From: Deltaproteobacteria bacterium
GTDB taxonomy: Bacteria > Myxococcota > Kuafuiibacteriia > Kuafuiibacteriales > Kuafuiibacteriaceae
Assembly (NCBI GenBank): GCA_016703535.1
Contig: JADJBV010000001.1
Coordinates: 6,190,001 to 6,254,000 of the forward strand
Direction of reading: 5' to 3'
Length of the DNA stretch: 64,000 nt
Shown here: positions 20,097 to 28,703 of the stretch, one piece after another
Layout of the letters: every line of letters begins with the position of its first letter
Numbering within the stretch: position 1 is the first letter of the stretch
The notes under the pieces: model-generated
Told to the model about the DNA's origin: nothing
Seen by the model: only the letters and a program-made list of their open reading frames with translations
Databases searched by the model: none
Position numbers and translations under genes: made by a program

Positions 20097-21467
20097 TCAG
20101 CGGGCGGCGAGGATGCCCTTGTCGATGCCGTCGACCCGACCGCGCTGTTCTTTCCAGAAGCTCTGATCCCGTTGCTCTTCAAGAGCTTCGACCGACTTGC
20201 CCTGTTGCTCGACCCAGGTGAAGTACTTCTGGTTGTGCCAGCGGGCCCGGGTTTGTCGCGTGCCGTCTTGGATCCAGTCGACGCCCGCCCGGTGGAAGAG
20301 CTCGACCCGGCGGAGGGCCCGCTCTCGGGTTTGAGGGCCCTCTTGGGTCGCCAACCAGTCGGCGACTGAAGGGTAACGATCGTAGCCGTCGGTCGCGACG
20401 GTCACCACCAGGTCGTCGGGGCCCAAACCAAAGTGCTTCACGCTCTTGATGGCGCCGAGCACGTTGCACACGCCGCTCATGCCGAAGGTGCCGACCAAAC
20501 GCACGGCCACTTCCTCGGAGACGCCCAGATCCCGCACCAAGGTTTCGGTGCCCTCTTGCAGCAGGACCATGCCGCGGACGGTGTCGAGATCGTCGATGCA
20601 CATCAACGCGTCCATGTTCATCACGTTGTGGACCCAGGTGACGTGTTTGTCGCCGATGCCTTCGATGCGGTGGGCGCCGAAGCCGACGTTGTAGAGCGTG
20701 GGGCACTGAATGGGCTCGAGGCCAACGATCAAGGTGCCGAAGCGCTCCTTCAGCGTGTCGCCGGCGCCGATGGTGCCCGAAGAGCCCATGGCCGAGACGA
20801 AGGCGCTGACCTTGCCGCTGCCGATCGACTGACGCTCGAGTTGGGCCGCGAGTTCTTCACAGGCCGCGGCGGTGATGCTGGCGTGGAAGCGGTAGTTCCC
20901 GAACTCGGCGAACTGGTTGATGATCGCGTTGACCGGGTCTTCGCGCAGCCGCTTCACCTCGTCGTAGATCTCTTTGACGTTGGACTCGCTGCCCCGGGTC
21001 TTGATGATCTTGCCGCCGTAACCTTTGATCTTCTCGAAGCGCTCCCGGGACATGTCCTCGGGCAACACCACGGTGGACTCGTAGCCCATCCGGGGGCCGA
21101 CCCAAGAGCCGCCGATCCCGAAGTTGCCGGTCGATGGGAACACCAGGCGGTGTTCGCCCGGACGGATCTCGCCGTGCACTTGTTTTTCGACCACGATCGA
21201 ATAGGCGGGGCCGACCTTGTGCGCGCCGGTCGGAAACTTCTGGCCGGTCAACACCGCGATCGGCGTGGAGACGCCGGTGAGTTGAGGCGGCATCACCAAG
21301 GCCATCACGTTCCCCAGGTCGTCTTTCCAGTGCAGGTTGAACAGGTTGACCGGATCGAGGGGGTCTTCGCTGCGCGCGACCCGGGCGGCCTCCCGGAGGT
21401 TCTCCGGGATGGTCTCGGGGCTGCGCATCTCGGCGTAGGTCGGGCCGAAAACGTAGGGGCGGCTCAC
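20097..21467 (-). CDS. PLP-dependent enzyme of fold type II (cysteine synthase/tryptophan synthase beta-like), substrate unknown
   Basis: 456 aa from GTG 21467. The PLP lysine is in PTGAHKVGPA and the cofactor-phosphate loop is STGNFGIGGS. Other landmarks are YGGKIIKTRGSESN, the substrate-side AMGSSGTIGAG and a late GTFGMSGVCN loop. It is longer than cysteine synthase (about 310 aa) and lacks the CBS domain of cystathionine beta-synthase. I know it only as a widespread uncharacterised PLP family of about 450 aa, so I give no substrate. It is monocistronic here, with a divergent DUF423 gene 80 bp away. A very weak promoter (TTGCGC, 17 bp, TGTAAG) precedes it. Confidence 0.85.
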   Translation of the reverse strand: MSRPYVFGPTYAEMRSPETIPENLREAARVARSEDPLDPVNLFNLHWKDDLGNVMALVMPPQLTGVSTPIAVLTGQKFPTGAHKVGPAYSIVVEKQVHGEIRPGEHRLVFPSTGNFGIGGSWVGPRMGYESTVVLPEDMSRERFEKIKGYGGKIIKTRGSESNVKEIYDEVKRLREDPVNAIINQFAEFGNYRFHASITAAACEELAAQLERQSIGSGKVSAFVSAMGSSGTIGAGDTLKERFGTLIVGLEPIQCPTLYNVGFGAHRIEGIGDKHVTWVHNVMNMDALMCIDDLDTVRGMVLLQEGTETLVRDLGVSEEVAVRLVGTFGMSGVCNVLGAIKSVKHFGLGPDDLVVTVATDGYDRYPSVADWLATQEGPQTRERALRRVELFHRAGVDWIQDGTRQTRARWHNQKYFTWVEQQGKSVEALEEQRDQSFWKEQRGRVDGIDKGILAAR

Positions 21468-21547
21468 CGGCGGAGCTTACAACGCGATTTCCCCTCGGGC
21501 GCAAGTCGCGGTTGCCAGGGAGCAGCGGCCGCGCCAGGTCTTCAAGG

Positions 21548-21922
21548 ATGGGGAAGTGGATGATCGTGTTGGGTGCGGTGTCGGGCTTCGTGTCGGTGGC
21601 CGCCGGCGCCTTTGGAGCCCATGCCCTGAAAGCCCGTTTGGCGCCCGATCTGCTGGTGATCTTCGAGACCGGGGCCCGCTATCAGATGTACCACGCCCTC
21701 GCCTTGGTCCTGATTGGCGTGTTCAGCCTGGTGCGGCCGAGCCCACTTTTGGATGGGGCCGGGTACGCGATGTTGGCCGGCACCCTGCTTTTTTCGGGCT
21801 CGCTTTATGTATTGGCGCTGACGGACACCCGGTGGTTGGGCGCAGTGACCCCCTTTGGCGGTGTCGCCTTTTTGGTGGGCTGGGGACTTTGCGCCGTCGC
21901 GGCGCTGAAGATCGGGCCCTGA
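21548..21922 (+). CDS. DUF423 family small membrane protein
   Basis: 124 aa with four hydrophobic helices (about residues 3-24, 40-58, 66-86 and 92-118). The N-terminal signature AAGAFGAHALKARL, then YQMYHALALV, is diagnostic of DUF423 (YgdD-like) inner-membrane proteins, whose function is unknown. I start at ATG 21548; ATG 21560 is also possible. A spacer of 82 bp separates it from the next gene. Confidence 0.88.
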   Translation: MGKWMIVLGAVSGFVSVAAGAFGAHALKARLAPDLLVIFETGARYQMYHALALVLIGVFSLVRPSPLLDGAGYAMLAGTLLFSGSLYVLALTDTRWLGAVTPFGGVAFLVGWGLCAVAALKIGP

Positions 21923-22004
21923 CACAAAGTTGCTACGAAACCGGGGCGGCCTCGACCGATATCCCACCTGCGCCCCCAAGGTGGGCCCAGAAGGTCGAAC
22001 CAAG

Positions 22005-23195
22005 ATGAACGCCGGCAAGCTCCACTTCCTCAAATCCCAGATGTCCCCCGCTCAAGTCCGGGCGCACGAGCAAGTACGCGACGGTGAGGGTCGTTTTGCC
22101 CGAGTTTCCGATCAGGCCAAGGTCCAAGACGTCGCCAGCTTCAAGAGCGGCGCGGCCGATCTGGTGCGGGCCGCCGGGGCCCTGAGCGTCGGGGAACTCC
22201 GGCAGCTCTTCGACGGCAAGTCGGTGACCCAGATCGTGAAGCTGGGCGTGGCGGGTCGGGCCGCGGTGATGAGCGCCGGGATCGGCTTCGATTCGGACAA
22301 GAACCAAGCTTCGGTGGGCGCTCAGCGGGGCGCCGCGGCGGGCTTCTCCTTGGCCAGCGCCTACGCGGTGGGCGGCGATCCGACGGTCCAATACAACGAC
22401 CCGGGCATCCCGGCCTTCTTGGCCGAAGCCCAGGGGTTGATCGATCAGGCCAAGAAGTCGGTGCGCGGCGGCCAAGCTCAAAACGCTGCCCGGCCGATCG
22501 CCGAGGCGATCGCGCTGTACGACGTGATCTTGGAGTCGAGCCCCCACAACCCGGACGCGCTGGTCGGCAAAGCGATCGCGCTGCGCACCGGAGCGCTGTC
22601 TTCGGTGGACATCCGAGCAGAACACAACGAAAGCAACAACGTACGCCGCCACGCTCGGGAGCAGATCAAGGATTCCAACACGCTGATCGAGCAGGTGATC
22701 GCTCGCGGCGCCGAGACCGGGATCTACGACGCGGTCCACAACCGGATCACCTTGCCCAACCTGAACAAGTTCATCGGCAACGACGAACTCCGGAACGGCG
22801 TGTCGATGGTGGCCGAAGCTTTGTACCAGCGCGGCTTGGGCCAGGTGGCCTTGGCGCGGATCGAAGGGCGGGATCCGTTCAGCAAGGAGATCCTCAAGGC
22901 CTTCGATCGAGCGACCCACGTGGGCACGGATCTGAGCGACCCGGCCAAGGCCCAGCAGCTCTTCACGACCTCGGCGTGGAACGGCAACGACCCGATCACC
23001 AAGGCGCACAACGCCAAGCTGCAAGGCACCCTGTCGAGCGTGGCCGAGTTCGCCCGGGGCATCGGCGCCCAACACCAGGTGCGCTACAGCAACGAAGTGG
23101 AGCTCGCGGCGATCGGCGCCCACAGCAAAAGTGGGCTACCGTTTTTGAGCCCTGACCTGCGCCGGGCCCCGGGCCTCCAGAACGCCATCGCCTGA
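22005..23195 (+). CDS. Protein of unknown function with TPR-like helices
   Basis: 396 aa from ATG 22005 (an upstream in-frame extension from 21930 looks non-coding). No signal peptide or membrane segment. The middle (about 145-210) has TPR-like helices (AIALYDVILESSPHNPDALVGKAIALR). The first part is Ala-rich and helical (ADLVRAAGALSVGELRQLFDG). A perfect hairpin follows the stop, and a GH19 lysozyme-like gene lies 87 bp on, same strand. I do not recognise a family. It may be a partner or chaperone of the GH19 protein, which is inference from position only. Confidence 0.65.
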   Translation: MNAGKLHFLKSQMSPAQVRAHEQVRDGEGRFARVSDQAKVQDVASFKSGAADLVRAAGALSVGELRQLFDGKSVTQIVKLGVAGRAAVMSAGIGFDSDKNQASVGAQRGAAAGFSLASAYAVGGDPTVQYNDPGIPAFLAEAQGLIDQAKKSVRGGQAQNAARPIAEAIALYDVILESSPHNPDALVGKAIALRTGALSSVDIRAEHNESNNVRRHAREQIKDSNTLIEQVIARGAETGIYDAVHNRITLPNLNKFIGNDELRNGVSMVAEALYQRGLGQVALARIEGRDPFSKEILKAFDRATHVGTDLSDPAKAQQLFTTSAWNGNDPITKAHNAKLQGTLSSVAEFARGIGAQHQVRYSNEVELAAIGAHSKSGLPFLSPDLRRAPGLQNAIA

Positions 23196-23216
23196 GCCGC
23201 TTCGGACTGCACGAAA

Positions 23217-23240
23217 CGCTTACCGCTCCCTCGGTAAGCG
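23217..23240 (+). terminator. Perfect 9-bp hairpin between the unknown protein and the GH19 gene
   Basis: CGCTTACCG / CGGTAAGCG with a 6-nt CTCCCT loop, 22 bp past the stop codon. There is no T-run, so it may be a rho-type or attenuating hairpin, or an operator for the GH19 gene that starts 43 bp later. Confidence 0.45.
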
Positions 23241-23282
23241 ACCGCTCGGACCTCGACCGCGATACTGGTGGCAGAGGTCACG

Positions 23283-24290
23283 ATGTACGCACCGACGATC
23301 GCACCCCGCTACGCTCCGATCGCGCCGACCGGCTACTCCGCCCCCACCGGCACCGAACTTTGGGACGTCTTGAGCGCGCTGAGCGCGGGCCAAGGTTACG
23401 ACTTCTATCAAGGCGGTGGGGTGGCCCGAGCTCCGGGCCAGAGCCCCTTGGGCTTTGCGCCCCGGGTGGATCTGCTGCAGCAGGTCCAAGCGATGCGCCA
23501 GGGGCTGCACCAGCGAGAGGCCGTGGGCCAACGGGCCGGGATGAACTTCGGCCGGACCGAACTCGACGGCCTTCAGGCCCGGGTGTTGCTCGAGCTGTTT
23601 TTGGTCACCTTGATGTTGGGGGCCCTGCGGGCGGCCCAGGCGGAGATGGCCCGAGCAGGTTCGAGTGAAGCGGGCACCAGCGGTGGAGGAGGCGGAAGCG
23701 AGACGGCGAGCCCGGCAGGATCAGCGCCGGTGAATGCCCCTGCGCCCAGCACCCCGAACGGGAGCGGCAGCCTGACCGCCGCCGAACTGCGGCGGATCGC
23801 GCCCCAGCTCAGCGAAACTCGGGCCGCTCAGCTGTTGCCCAACCTGAACCGTGCGATGCAGGAGGCCAATATCAAGACTCCCCGGCAACAAGCGGCGTTT
23901 GTGGCCCAGTTGGCCCAAGAGAGCGGCGGCTTCCGTTGGTTCGAGGAGTTGGCCAGCGGTCAGGCCTACGAAGGCCGGCGGGACCTGGGCAACACTCAGC
24001 CCGGCGACGGCGTCCGCTACAAAGGTCGAGGTCCCATCCAGCTGACGGGTCGCGCCAACTATCGGGCCGCGGGCAAGGCGTTGGGCTTGGATCTGGAAGG
24101 TCACCCCGAGTTGGTCGCCAACCCCGAGGTCGGCTTTCGGGTTGCCGCTTGGTACTGGAACAACCGCAACCTCAACGAACCCGCCGAACGCGGAGACTTC
24201 CGCGAAGTGACTCGCAGGATCAACGGCGGCTACAACGGCTACGAAGCCCGCCTCGCCTACTACCGCACCGCCCTCCAAGTCCTCACCTAA
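23283..24290 (+). CDS. GH19 lysozyme/chitinase-like protein with N-terminal hydrophobic domain
   Basis: 335 aa from ATG 23283 (GAGG about 5 nt upstream). Residues 1-160 hold a Pro/Tyr-rich start, one hydrophobic stretch (VLLELFLVTLMLGALRAAQ, about 102-120) and a Gly/Ser/Pro linker. Residues about 165-335 form a glycoside hydrolase family 19 domain: FVAQLAQESGGF with the first catalytic Glu, AYEGRRDLGN with the second, then KGRGPIQLTGRANY and RINGGYNGYEA. Bacterial and phage GH19 enzymes of this form cleave peptidoglycan or chitin. There is no standard signal peptide, so export would be by lysis, a holin-like route or a dedicated secretion system. No phage genes are nearby. Confidence 0.85.
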   Translation: MYAPTIAPRYAPIAPTGYSAPTGTELWDVLSALSAGQGYDFYQGGGVARAPGQSPLGFAPRVDLLQQVQAMRQGLHQREAVGQRAGMNFGRTELDGLQARVLLELFLVTLMLGALRAAQAEMARAGSSEAGTSGGGGGSETASPAGSAPVNAPAPSTPNGSGSLTAAELRRIAPQLSETRAAQLLPNLNRAMQEANIKTPRQQAAFVAQLAQESGGFRWFEELASGQAYEGRRDLGNTQPGDGVRYKGRGPIQLTGRANYRAAGKALGLDLEGHPELVANPEVGFRVAAWYWNNRNLNEPAERGDFREVTRRINGGYNGYEARLAYYRTALQVLT

Positions 24291-24319
24291 CCCCTCCACC
24301 CCCCACAATTCTGATCTCA

Positions 24320-24349
24320 ATCGTGATCGTGATCGTGATCGTGATCGCG
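24320..24349 (+). repeat. Hexanucleotide microsatellite (ATCGTG)n
   Basis: Four perfect ATCGTG units (24320-24343) plus ATCGCG, in the 149-bp gap before the ExbD gene. Otherwise the gap shows only the ExbD ribosome site. Confidence 0.8.
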
Positions 24350-24439
24350 GGGGCGGCACGGATTCGAGTGGATGATCTCGGGAACTCGGGGCCGAACTCA
24401 TGTGTCCACTCCGTCGGCGAAAAGAGCCGAGGAGGCGAG

Positions 24440-24901
24440 ATGGCAGGCGGAGGTACTCCAATCCCCAGCGGCGGCAAACGCGCCGTCGACTTCAACTTGA
24501 ACATGGTTCCCTTCATCGATCTGCTGTCGGTGTTGTTGGCCTTTTTGTTGGTGTCGGCGGTGTGGGGACCCAACACTCAACTGGATGTTACCACCAGCGC
24601 CGAGACGAACGCGCCTGGCGAAGCCGTCGAACCCGGACCTCGGGCGACTTTGACCATCGCTCGAAGCGGCTACCGGTGGGCCTTCGCCAGCGAAGGTGGC
24701 CACCTGGACCGTTTGGGGGAAGGTTGGGATCGGGAGGGGCTCCGGCGATCGTTAGCCCAGCTGCGTTTTGAACATCCGGGGCTTCGAGAGGTGGTGGTGG
24801 CGGCGGAAGATCACGTGCCCTACGAGGAGCTGATCGCGGCGATGGATTTGTGCCTGTCGTTGGGGCTCGACGGACTGAGCGTCAGCGGGGTGGATCCGTA
24901 G
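24440..24901 (+). CDS. ExbD/TolR-family protein, orphan
   Basis: 153 aa from ATG 24440, with AGGAGG 4 nt upstream. Layout is typical: a short cytoplasmic N-terminus, a single membrane helix (NMVPFIDLLSVLLAFLLVSAVW, about residues 20-42) carrying the conserved Asp that takes part in proton flow, then a periplasmic domain. ExbD/TolR works with an ExbB/TolQ partner to energise outer-membrane processes, yet no ExbB/TolQ is adjacent. The 3' end overlaps the convergent MFS gene by 20 bp. Confidence 0.88.
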   Translation: MAGGGTPIPSGGKRAVDFNLNMVPFIDLLSVLLAFLLVSAVWGPNTQLDVTTSAETNAPGEAVEPGPRATLTIARSGYRWAFASEGGHLDRLGEGWDREGLRRSLAQLRFEHPGLREVVVAAEDHVPYEELIAAMDLCLSLGLDGLSVSGVDP

Positions 24902-26123
24902 ACGTCGGCTCGGCGTGCCGGTAACGGGCCAGGGACGGGACCCGCAGCCCGACGACGATGACCATCAGCAAACAAGCCAAGCCCCCCGAGGTGATCGAAA
25001 ACGGGACCGAAATCAGGCCCGCCACCAACCCCGCTTCCAGCTCGCCGAGCTGAGGTCCACCGATGAAGAACATCCCGGTGGCCGCGGTCATGCGGCCCCG
25101 GAGTGGGTCGGGCGTGAGCAGTTGGCGCATGGTCTGGCGGATCACCGTGCTCACCATGTCGGCGGCGCCGGCGATGAAGAGGCAGAACATCGCCACCGCC
25201 AAGTGGCGACTCAGGCCCAACGCGGCCACCGCAGCGCCGTACACCGCCACCGCGATCAACAAAGCTCGGCCTTGCCGATCGATCGCGGGCCGCAGGGACA
25301 AGGTGGCGCCGACCAACGCCGCCCCCGCCGGTTGAGCGGCGTACAACAGACCCAAGGCGTCGGGGCCAACCTTCAGCACCTGGTCCGCGAAGATCGGGAG
25401 CAACAACAAGGAGCCGGCGAAGAAGGTGGCCAAGAAGTCCAGGATCATCGTCGACCAGATCAGCGGCGAACGTTGCAAGAAGCGGAAGCCTTCCACCACC
25501 GCGGACCAACGGACTCGAGCGCCGGGCGCGACCAACGGGCGGGCCTTGATCAGAGCCAACGCCAAGATCACCGCACCAAAGGAGGCCGCATCGAACAAGT
25601 AGATGGGCAACACCGAGTGGTGGGCGATGATCCACCCACCCAAGGCCGGGCCGAAAACTGCGCCCATTTCGAAGGCCACGCCGTTGAGGCTGAGGGCGTT
25701 CGACAGATCGGACAGCGGCACCAAATGGGGCAACAAGGACTGGCGGGCCGGAAGATCAAAGGCCACCGCCGCGCCAGCGATCGCGGCCAAGCCGTAGATG
25801 ATCGGCGGCGAAATGTGCTGGGTGTAGGTGGCGACGGCGAGGCCCAAAGAGACCAAGGCCAGTGCACTTTGACTGGCCATCATCAACTTGCGCCGATCGA
25901 AGGCGTCGGCGACCACCCCACCACCCACCGTCAACAACAACACCGGCGCGACCCGAGCGAAGCCCAAAAAGCCCATCGCCACGGCCGATCCGGTGAGCTG
26001 GTAGAGCTGCCAGGCGACGGCCACCCGTTGCATCTGGGTGCCGGTGATCGAGACGAAGAGTCCCAAAAACACCAGCCGAAAGTCCCGGTGCTGAAGGGCG
26101 CTCAGTCGAGCCACGGCCGGCAC
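24882..26123 (-). CDS. MFS transporter, EntS/MFS_3-like drug or siderophore exporter family
   Basis: 413 aa from GTG 26123, with about 12 hydrophobic segments. Features of the MFS_3 (EntS-type) branch are the opening LQHRDFRLVFLGLFVSITGTQMQRVAVAWQ, the loop-2 motif GGGVVADAFDRRKLM (MFS motif A) and ALSLNGVAFEMGAVFGPALGG. Probably an inner-membrane proton-driven exporter; substrate not deducible. The gene converges with and overlaps the ExbD gene; a kinase gene lies 83 bp upstream on the same strand. Confidence 0.88.
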   Translation of the reverse strand: MPAVARLSALQHRDFRLVFLGLFVSITGTQMQRVAVAWQLYQLTGSAVAMGFLGFARVAPVLLLTVGGGVVADAFDRRKLMMASQSALALVSLGLAVATYTQHISPPIIYGLAAIAGAAVAFDLPARQSLLPHLVPLSDLSNALSLNGVAFEMGAVFGPALGGWIIAHHSVLPIYLFDAASFGAVILALALIKARPLVAPGARVRWSAVVEGFRFLQRSPLIWSTMILDFLATFFAGSLLLLPIFADQVLKVGPDALGLLYAAQPAGAALVGATLSLRPAIDRQGRALLIAVAVYGAAVAALGLSRHLAVAMFCLFIAGAADMVSTVIRQTMRQLLTPDPLRGRMTAATGMFFIGGPQLGELEAGLVAGLISVPFSITSGGLACLLMVIVVGLRVPSLARYRHAEPTSTDPPR

Positions 26124-26206
26124 TCCGCCTTGGGTGGGCGGCGAAGATCAACCGGGAGCTCGGGCGCGCCTCCACGGGTGTCAACCCATGTGCATAGGGC
26201 GAGGCC

Positions 26207-27718
26207 TTAGGGAGGCAGGAGCTTCTTCAGCTCGACGGCCTCGGGCGAGTCGGGCTGGAGGTTGAGGAAACTTCGATAACGCTTGAAGGCCCCTTGTTCG
26301 TCGCCTTGGGACAACAACACGTCGCCCAGCCGTCGATAGGCCTCGGCGTGGACCGGGTTCAGCTCGATGGCCCGCTCCAGGGCCCGGATCGCGCTGGCGG
26401 CTCGGCCCTCCTTGGCCGCCCGATCCCCGTAGGCGAAGGCCTCGTCGGCGGCGGCAAAGGTGGGTTCGGTGCGTTGGGCGATCACCACCGGCGCCGCAGC
26501 GGGCCCGGCCGGCGCCGACGGCACCACCACCACCTCGTTGGGCGATGGCGACAGCGAACGGCGACCGCCGATTCCGCCCAACAGGGTCCCGAGGGCGAAG
26601 GTGAAGAAGGCCAGGCCGATGGCCACCGGCCAACCCGGGCCGGCGCTGGGGGCGTTGGGCCGAGGAGGCAGGGCCGGGACGGCGACGGGGATCGGTGCGG
26701 TGGTCGCCGCCTCCCGCACCGGCGGACTGGGGGCCCGGGCGGCGATCTTGGCGGGGCTGCTACGGGCCGGGTGGGTCAAGGTGCCGGTGCCCGGCCAGTG
26801 TTGGAGATCCTCGATGGTGGGAGCGACCACCGGACCCCGGGTCAGCGGGTGGATCTCCAAACAACGCTCCACGACCTGGGTGGTGGACCAGCGATCTCCA
26901 GGGCTCTTGGCCAACATGCCGTGGAGCAAAGCCTGCAAACGCGCGGCGTGCGGGCGAGCCCCGAAATCGGCCGGGAAGGCGGGCCCGCGCAAGATACGTT
27001 GCACCAGCTCGGTGGGGTCGGCGGCGACGAAGGGCAACTCGCCGGTCAACATCTCGTAGAGCACCACCCCCAAGGCGAAGACGTCGGCGCTGATGGTCGA
27101 GGGCACACCCAAAAGCCGCTCCGGCGACATGTACGAGAGGGTCCCGATGATCTGACCGGCCTTGGTCAAGCGGGTCAACTCTTCGGAGCGGGCCAAACCG
27201 AAGTCCATCAGCACCACGCGATCCGCCGAGTCGATCAACAGGTTGGCGGGCTTGATGTCGCGATGGATCACGCCACGTTCTTCCAGGTACCCCAAGGCGT
27301 GGGCCAACAAGCCGATGATCCGCACCGCCTCTTCACTCTTGAACACGTGTTCGCGCCCGATCAGTTGATCCAAGGTCTCGCCGTAGAGGCGCTCCATCAC
27401 GAAGAACGCTTGCTCCGAGCCGCTGGGGTGACGGGCGTAGCCATAGGCGTACATCTTGACCACACTCGGGTGGGTGAGGCTGGAGAGCACCGCGATCTCT
27501 TGGCTGAAGCGCCGACCGGCCTGGACCTCGGGCAGATCCAAAAATCGCAGCTCCACGATCTTGAGGGCGAAGATGGCGCCGGCCTCGTCCACCACCTCGT
27601 AGACCACACCCATCCCGCCGCGACCCAAGACCCCGGTGACCTTGTAGGGGCCGACGCGATCGGCCTCACCCCGGGCGTCGAGGCTCAGCCTTACACTCAA
27701 TGGACCGGGCACGCCCAT
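26207..27718 (-). CDS. Membrane Ser/Thr protein kinase with C-terminal TPR
   Basis: 503 aa. Complete kinase domain (residues about 22-280): Gly loop LGRGGMGVVYE, lysine in FALKIVE, HRDIKPAN, MDFGLAR and GTLSYMSPE. A Pro/Ala linker leads to a single membrane helix (about 365-388, WPVAIGLAFFTFALGTLLGG) and an outer region whose last 80 residues are two TPR units (AIRALERAIELNPVHAEAYRRLGDVL). The TPR side may sense or bind envelope proteins. It is transcribed divergently from the FHA-kinase pair with only 76 bp between, suggesting common control. A one-mismatch copy of the GCAAG/CTTGC element lies at 26989-27002. Confidence 0.94.
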   Translation of the reverse strand: MGVPGPLSVRLSLDARGEADRVGPYKVTGVLGRGGMGVVYEVVDEAGAIFALKIVELRFLDLPEVQAGRRFSQEIAVLSSLTHPSVVKMYAYGYARHPSGSEQAFFVMERLYGETLDQLIGREHVFKSEEAVRIIGLLAHALGYLEERGVIHRDIKPANLLIDSADRVVLMDFGLARSEELTRLTKAGQIIGTLSYMSPERLLGVPSTISADVFALGVVLYEMLTGELPFVAADPTELVQRILRGPAFPADFGARPHAARLQALLHGMLAKSPGDRWSTTQVVERCLEIHPLTRGPVVAPTIEDLQHWPGTGTLTHPARSSPAKIAARAPSPPVREAATTAPIPVAVPALPPRPNAPSAGPGWPVAIGLAFFTFALGTLLGGIGGRRSLSPSPNEVVVVPSAPAGPAAAPVVIAQRTEPTFAAADEAFAYGDRAAKEGRAASAIRALERAIELNPVHAEAYRRLGDVLLSQGDEQGAFKRYRSFLNLQPDSPEAVELKKLLPP

Positions 27719-27794
27719 ACTCTAGACGACTCGCCCCGCCGGACCCAAGGAGCTCGTTCTGGCCGGGACCCCGGGGGGCTGCTAAGCTCCGCCG

Positions 27795-28703
27795 GTGGCG
27801 ACCCTGCGGTCCAGTGAAGGCCAGGAGCACCCGGTACCGGCCCGCCTCTTGCTCGGTCGATCCCCGGCGTGTGGCCTCCGGTTGTCGGAGGTCCACGCCT
27901 CCAGCGAACACGCGACCCTCTCCTGGACTGGCTGGCAGTGGGAGCTGAAGGACCTGGGCAGCCGCAACGGGACCTGGGTCGACGGGGGGCGGCTGGAGCC
28001 CGGTGTGCCGGTCAAGTTGGTCAGCGGCACCAAGTTGGCCTTTGGTGACCCGGCCAAAACCTGGGAGCTCTGCAACGACGATCCGCCGGGGTTGACCGCG
28101 GTCAATCAAAAGACCGGCGTGGTGCGGGTGGCCCGGGACGGCTTGTTGGTGTTGCCTGACGACGAAGCCCCCGAGGCCACCTTCTACCTGGGCACCGCCG
28201 GGGCTTGGCTGTTGGAAGACGCCGAAGGCAACCAGCGGGAGCTCCGCGATCAGCAGCTGGTGTCGGTCGGCGACGACTGGCAGATCCAACTGCCCCAGGT
28301 CGCCGAAGGCACGCCGCTGATGCAGCTGGTGTTGTCTTTGGACACCGCCAGTTTGGTGTTTGCGGTCTCGCGCAACGAAGAGCGGGTGGAGATGACCATC
28401 AGCCACCGCGGCGCCGAGATCCCCCTCGAACCTCGGGAACACGGCTACGTCTTGTTGACCTTGGCCCGGGCCCGCCTCGAGGACGCGCAGCTGCCGCCCG
28501 AACAACGAGGGTGGCGAGAGCGGGATCGGCTGGAGCGGATGTTGGCCATGGACTCCAACGCCCTCAACGTGGCCATCCACCGGGCCCGGCAACAACTCTC
28601 CACCGCCGGCGTCTCGGGCGCCGCCAACATCGTCGAGGTCAAGCGTAAGGCCCGCCGACTCGGCACCGATCGCTTCCGGATCGTCGCCTTGCCCGACCCA
28701 TGA
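27795..28703 (+). CDS. FHA-domain protein with winged-helix-like C-terminus
   Basis: 302 aa from GTG 27795. The N-terminal FHA domain (residues about 15-90) shows LLLGRSPACGL, the Ser-x-x-His pair in ASSEHATL, and LGSRNGTWVDG, so it should bind phosphothreonine. The C-terminal 100 residues (EPREHGYVLLTLARARLED ... NALNVAIHRARQQL ... VEVKRKARRLGTDRFRIV) resemble the OmpR-type winged helix seen in FHA-wHTH proteins. It may be a DNA-binding target of the kinase encoded next, whose ATG overlaps this stop (ATGA). The pair forms a kinase-reader module. Confidence 0.88.
   Translation: MATLRSSEGQEHPVPARLLLGRSPACGLRLSEVHASSEHATLSWTGWQWELKDLGSRNGTWVDGGRLEPGVPVKLVSGTKLAFGDPAKTWELCNDDPPGLTAVNQKTGVVRVARDGLLVLPDDEAPEATFYLGTAGAWLLEDAEGNQRELRDQQLVSVGDDWQIQLPQVAEGTPLMQLVLSLDTASLVFAVSRNEERVEMTISHRGAEIPLEPREHGYVLLTLARARLEDAQLPPEQRGWRERDRLERMLAMDSNALNVAIHRARQQLSTAGVSGAANIVEVKRKARRLGTDRFRIVALPDP

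Noticed and set aside
22005..24901. Possible prophage remnant around the GH19 lysozyme-like gene
   Set aside because: No integrase, capsid, tail, terminase or holin genes nearby, and base composition matches the surroundings.
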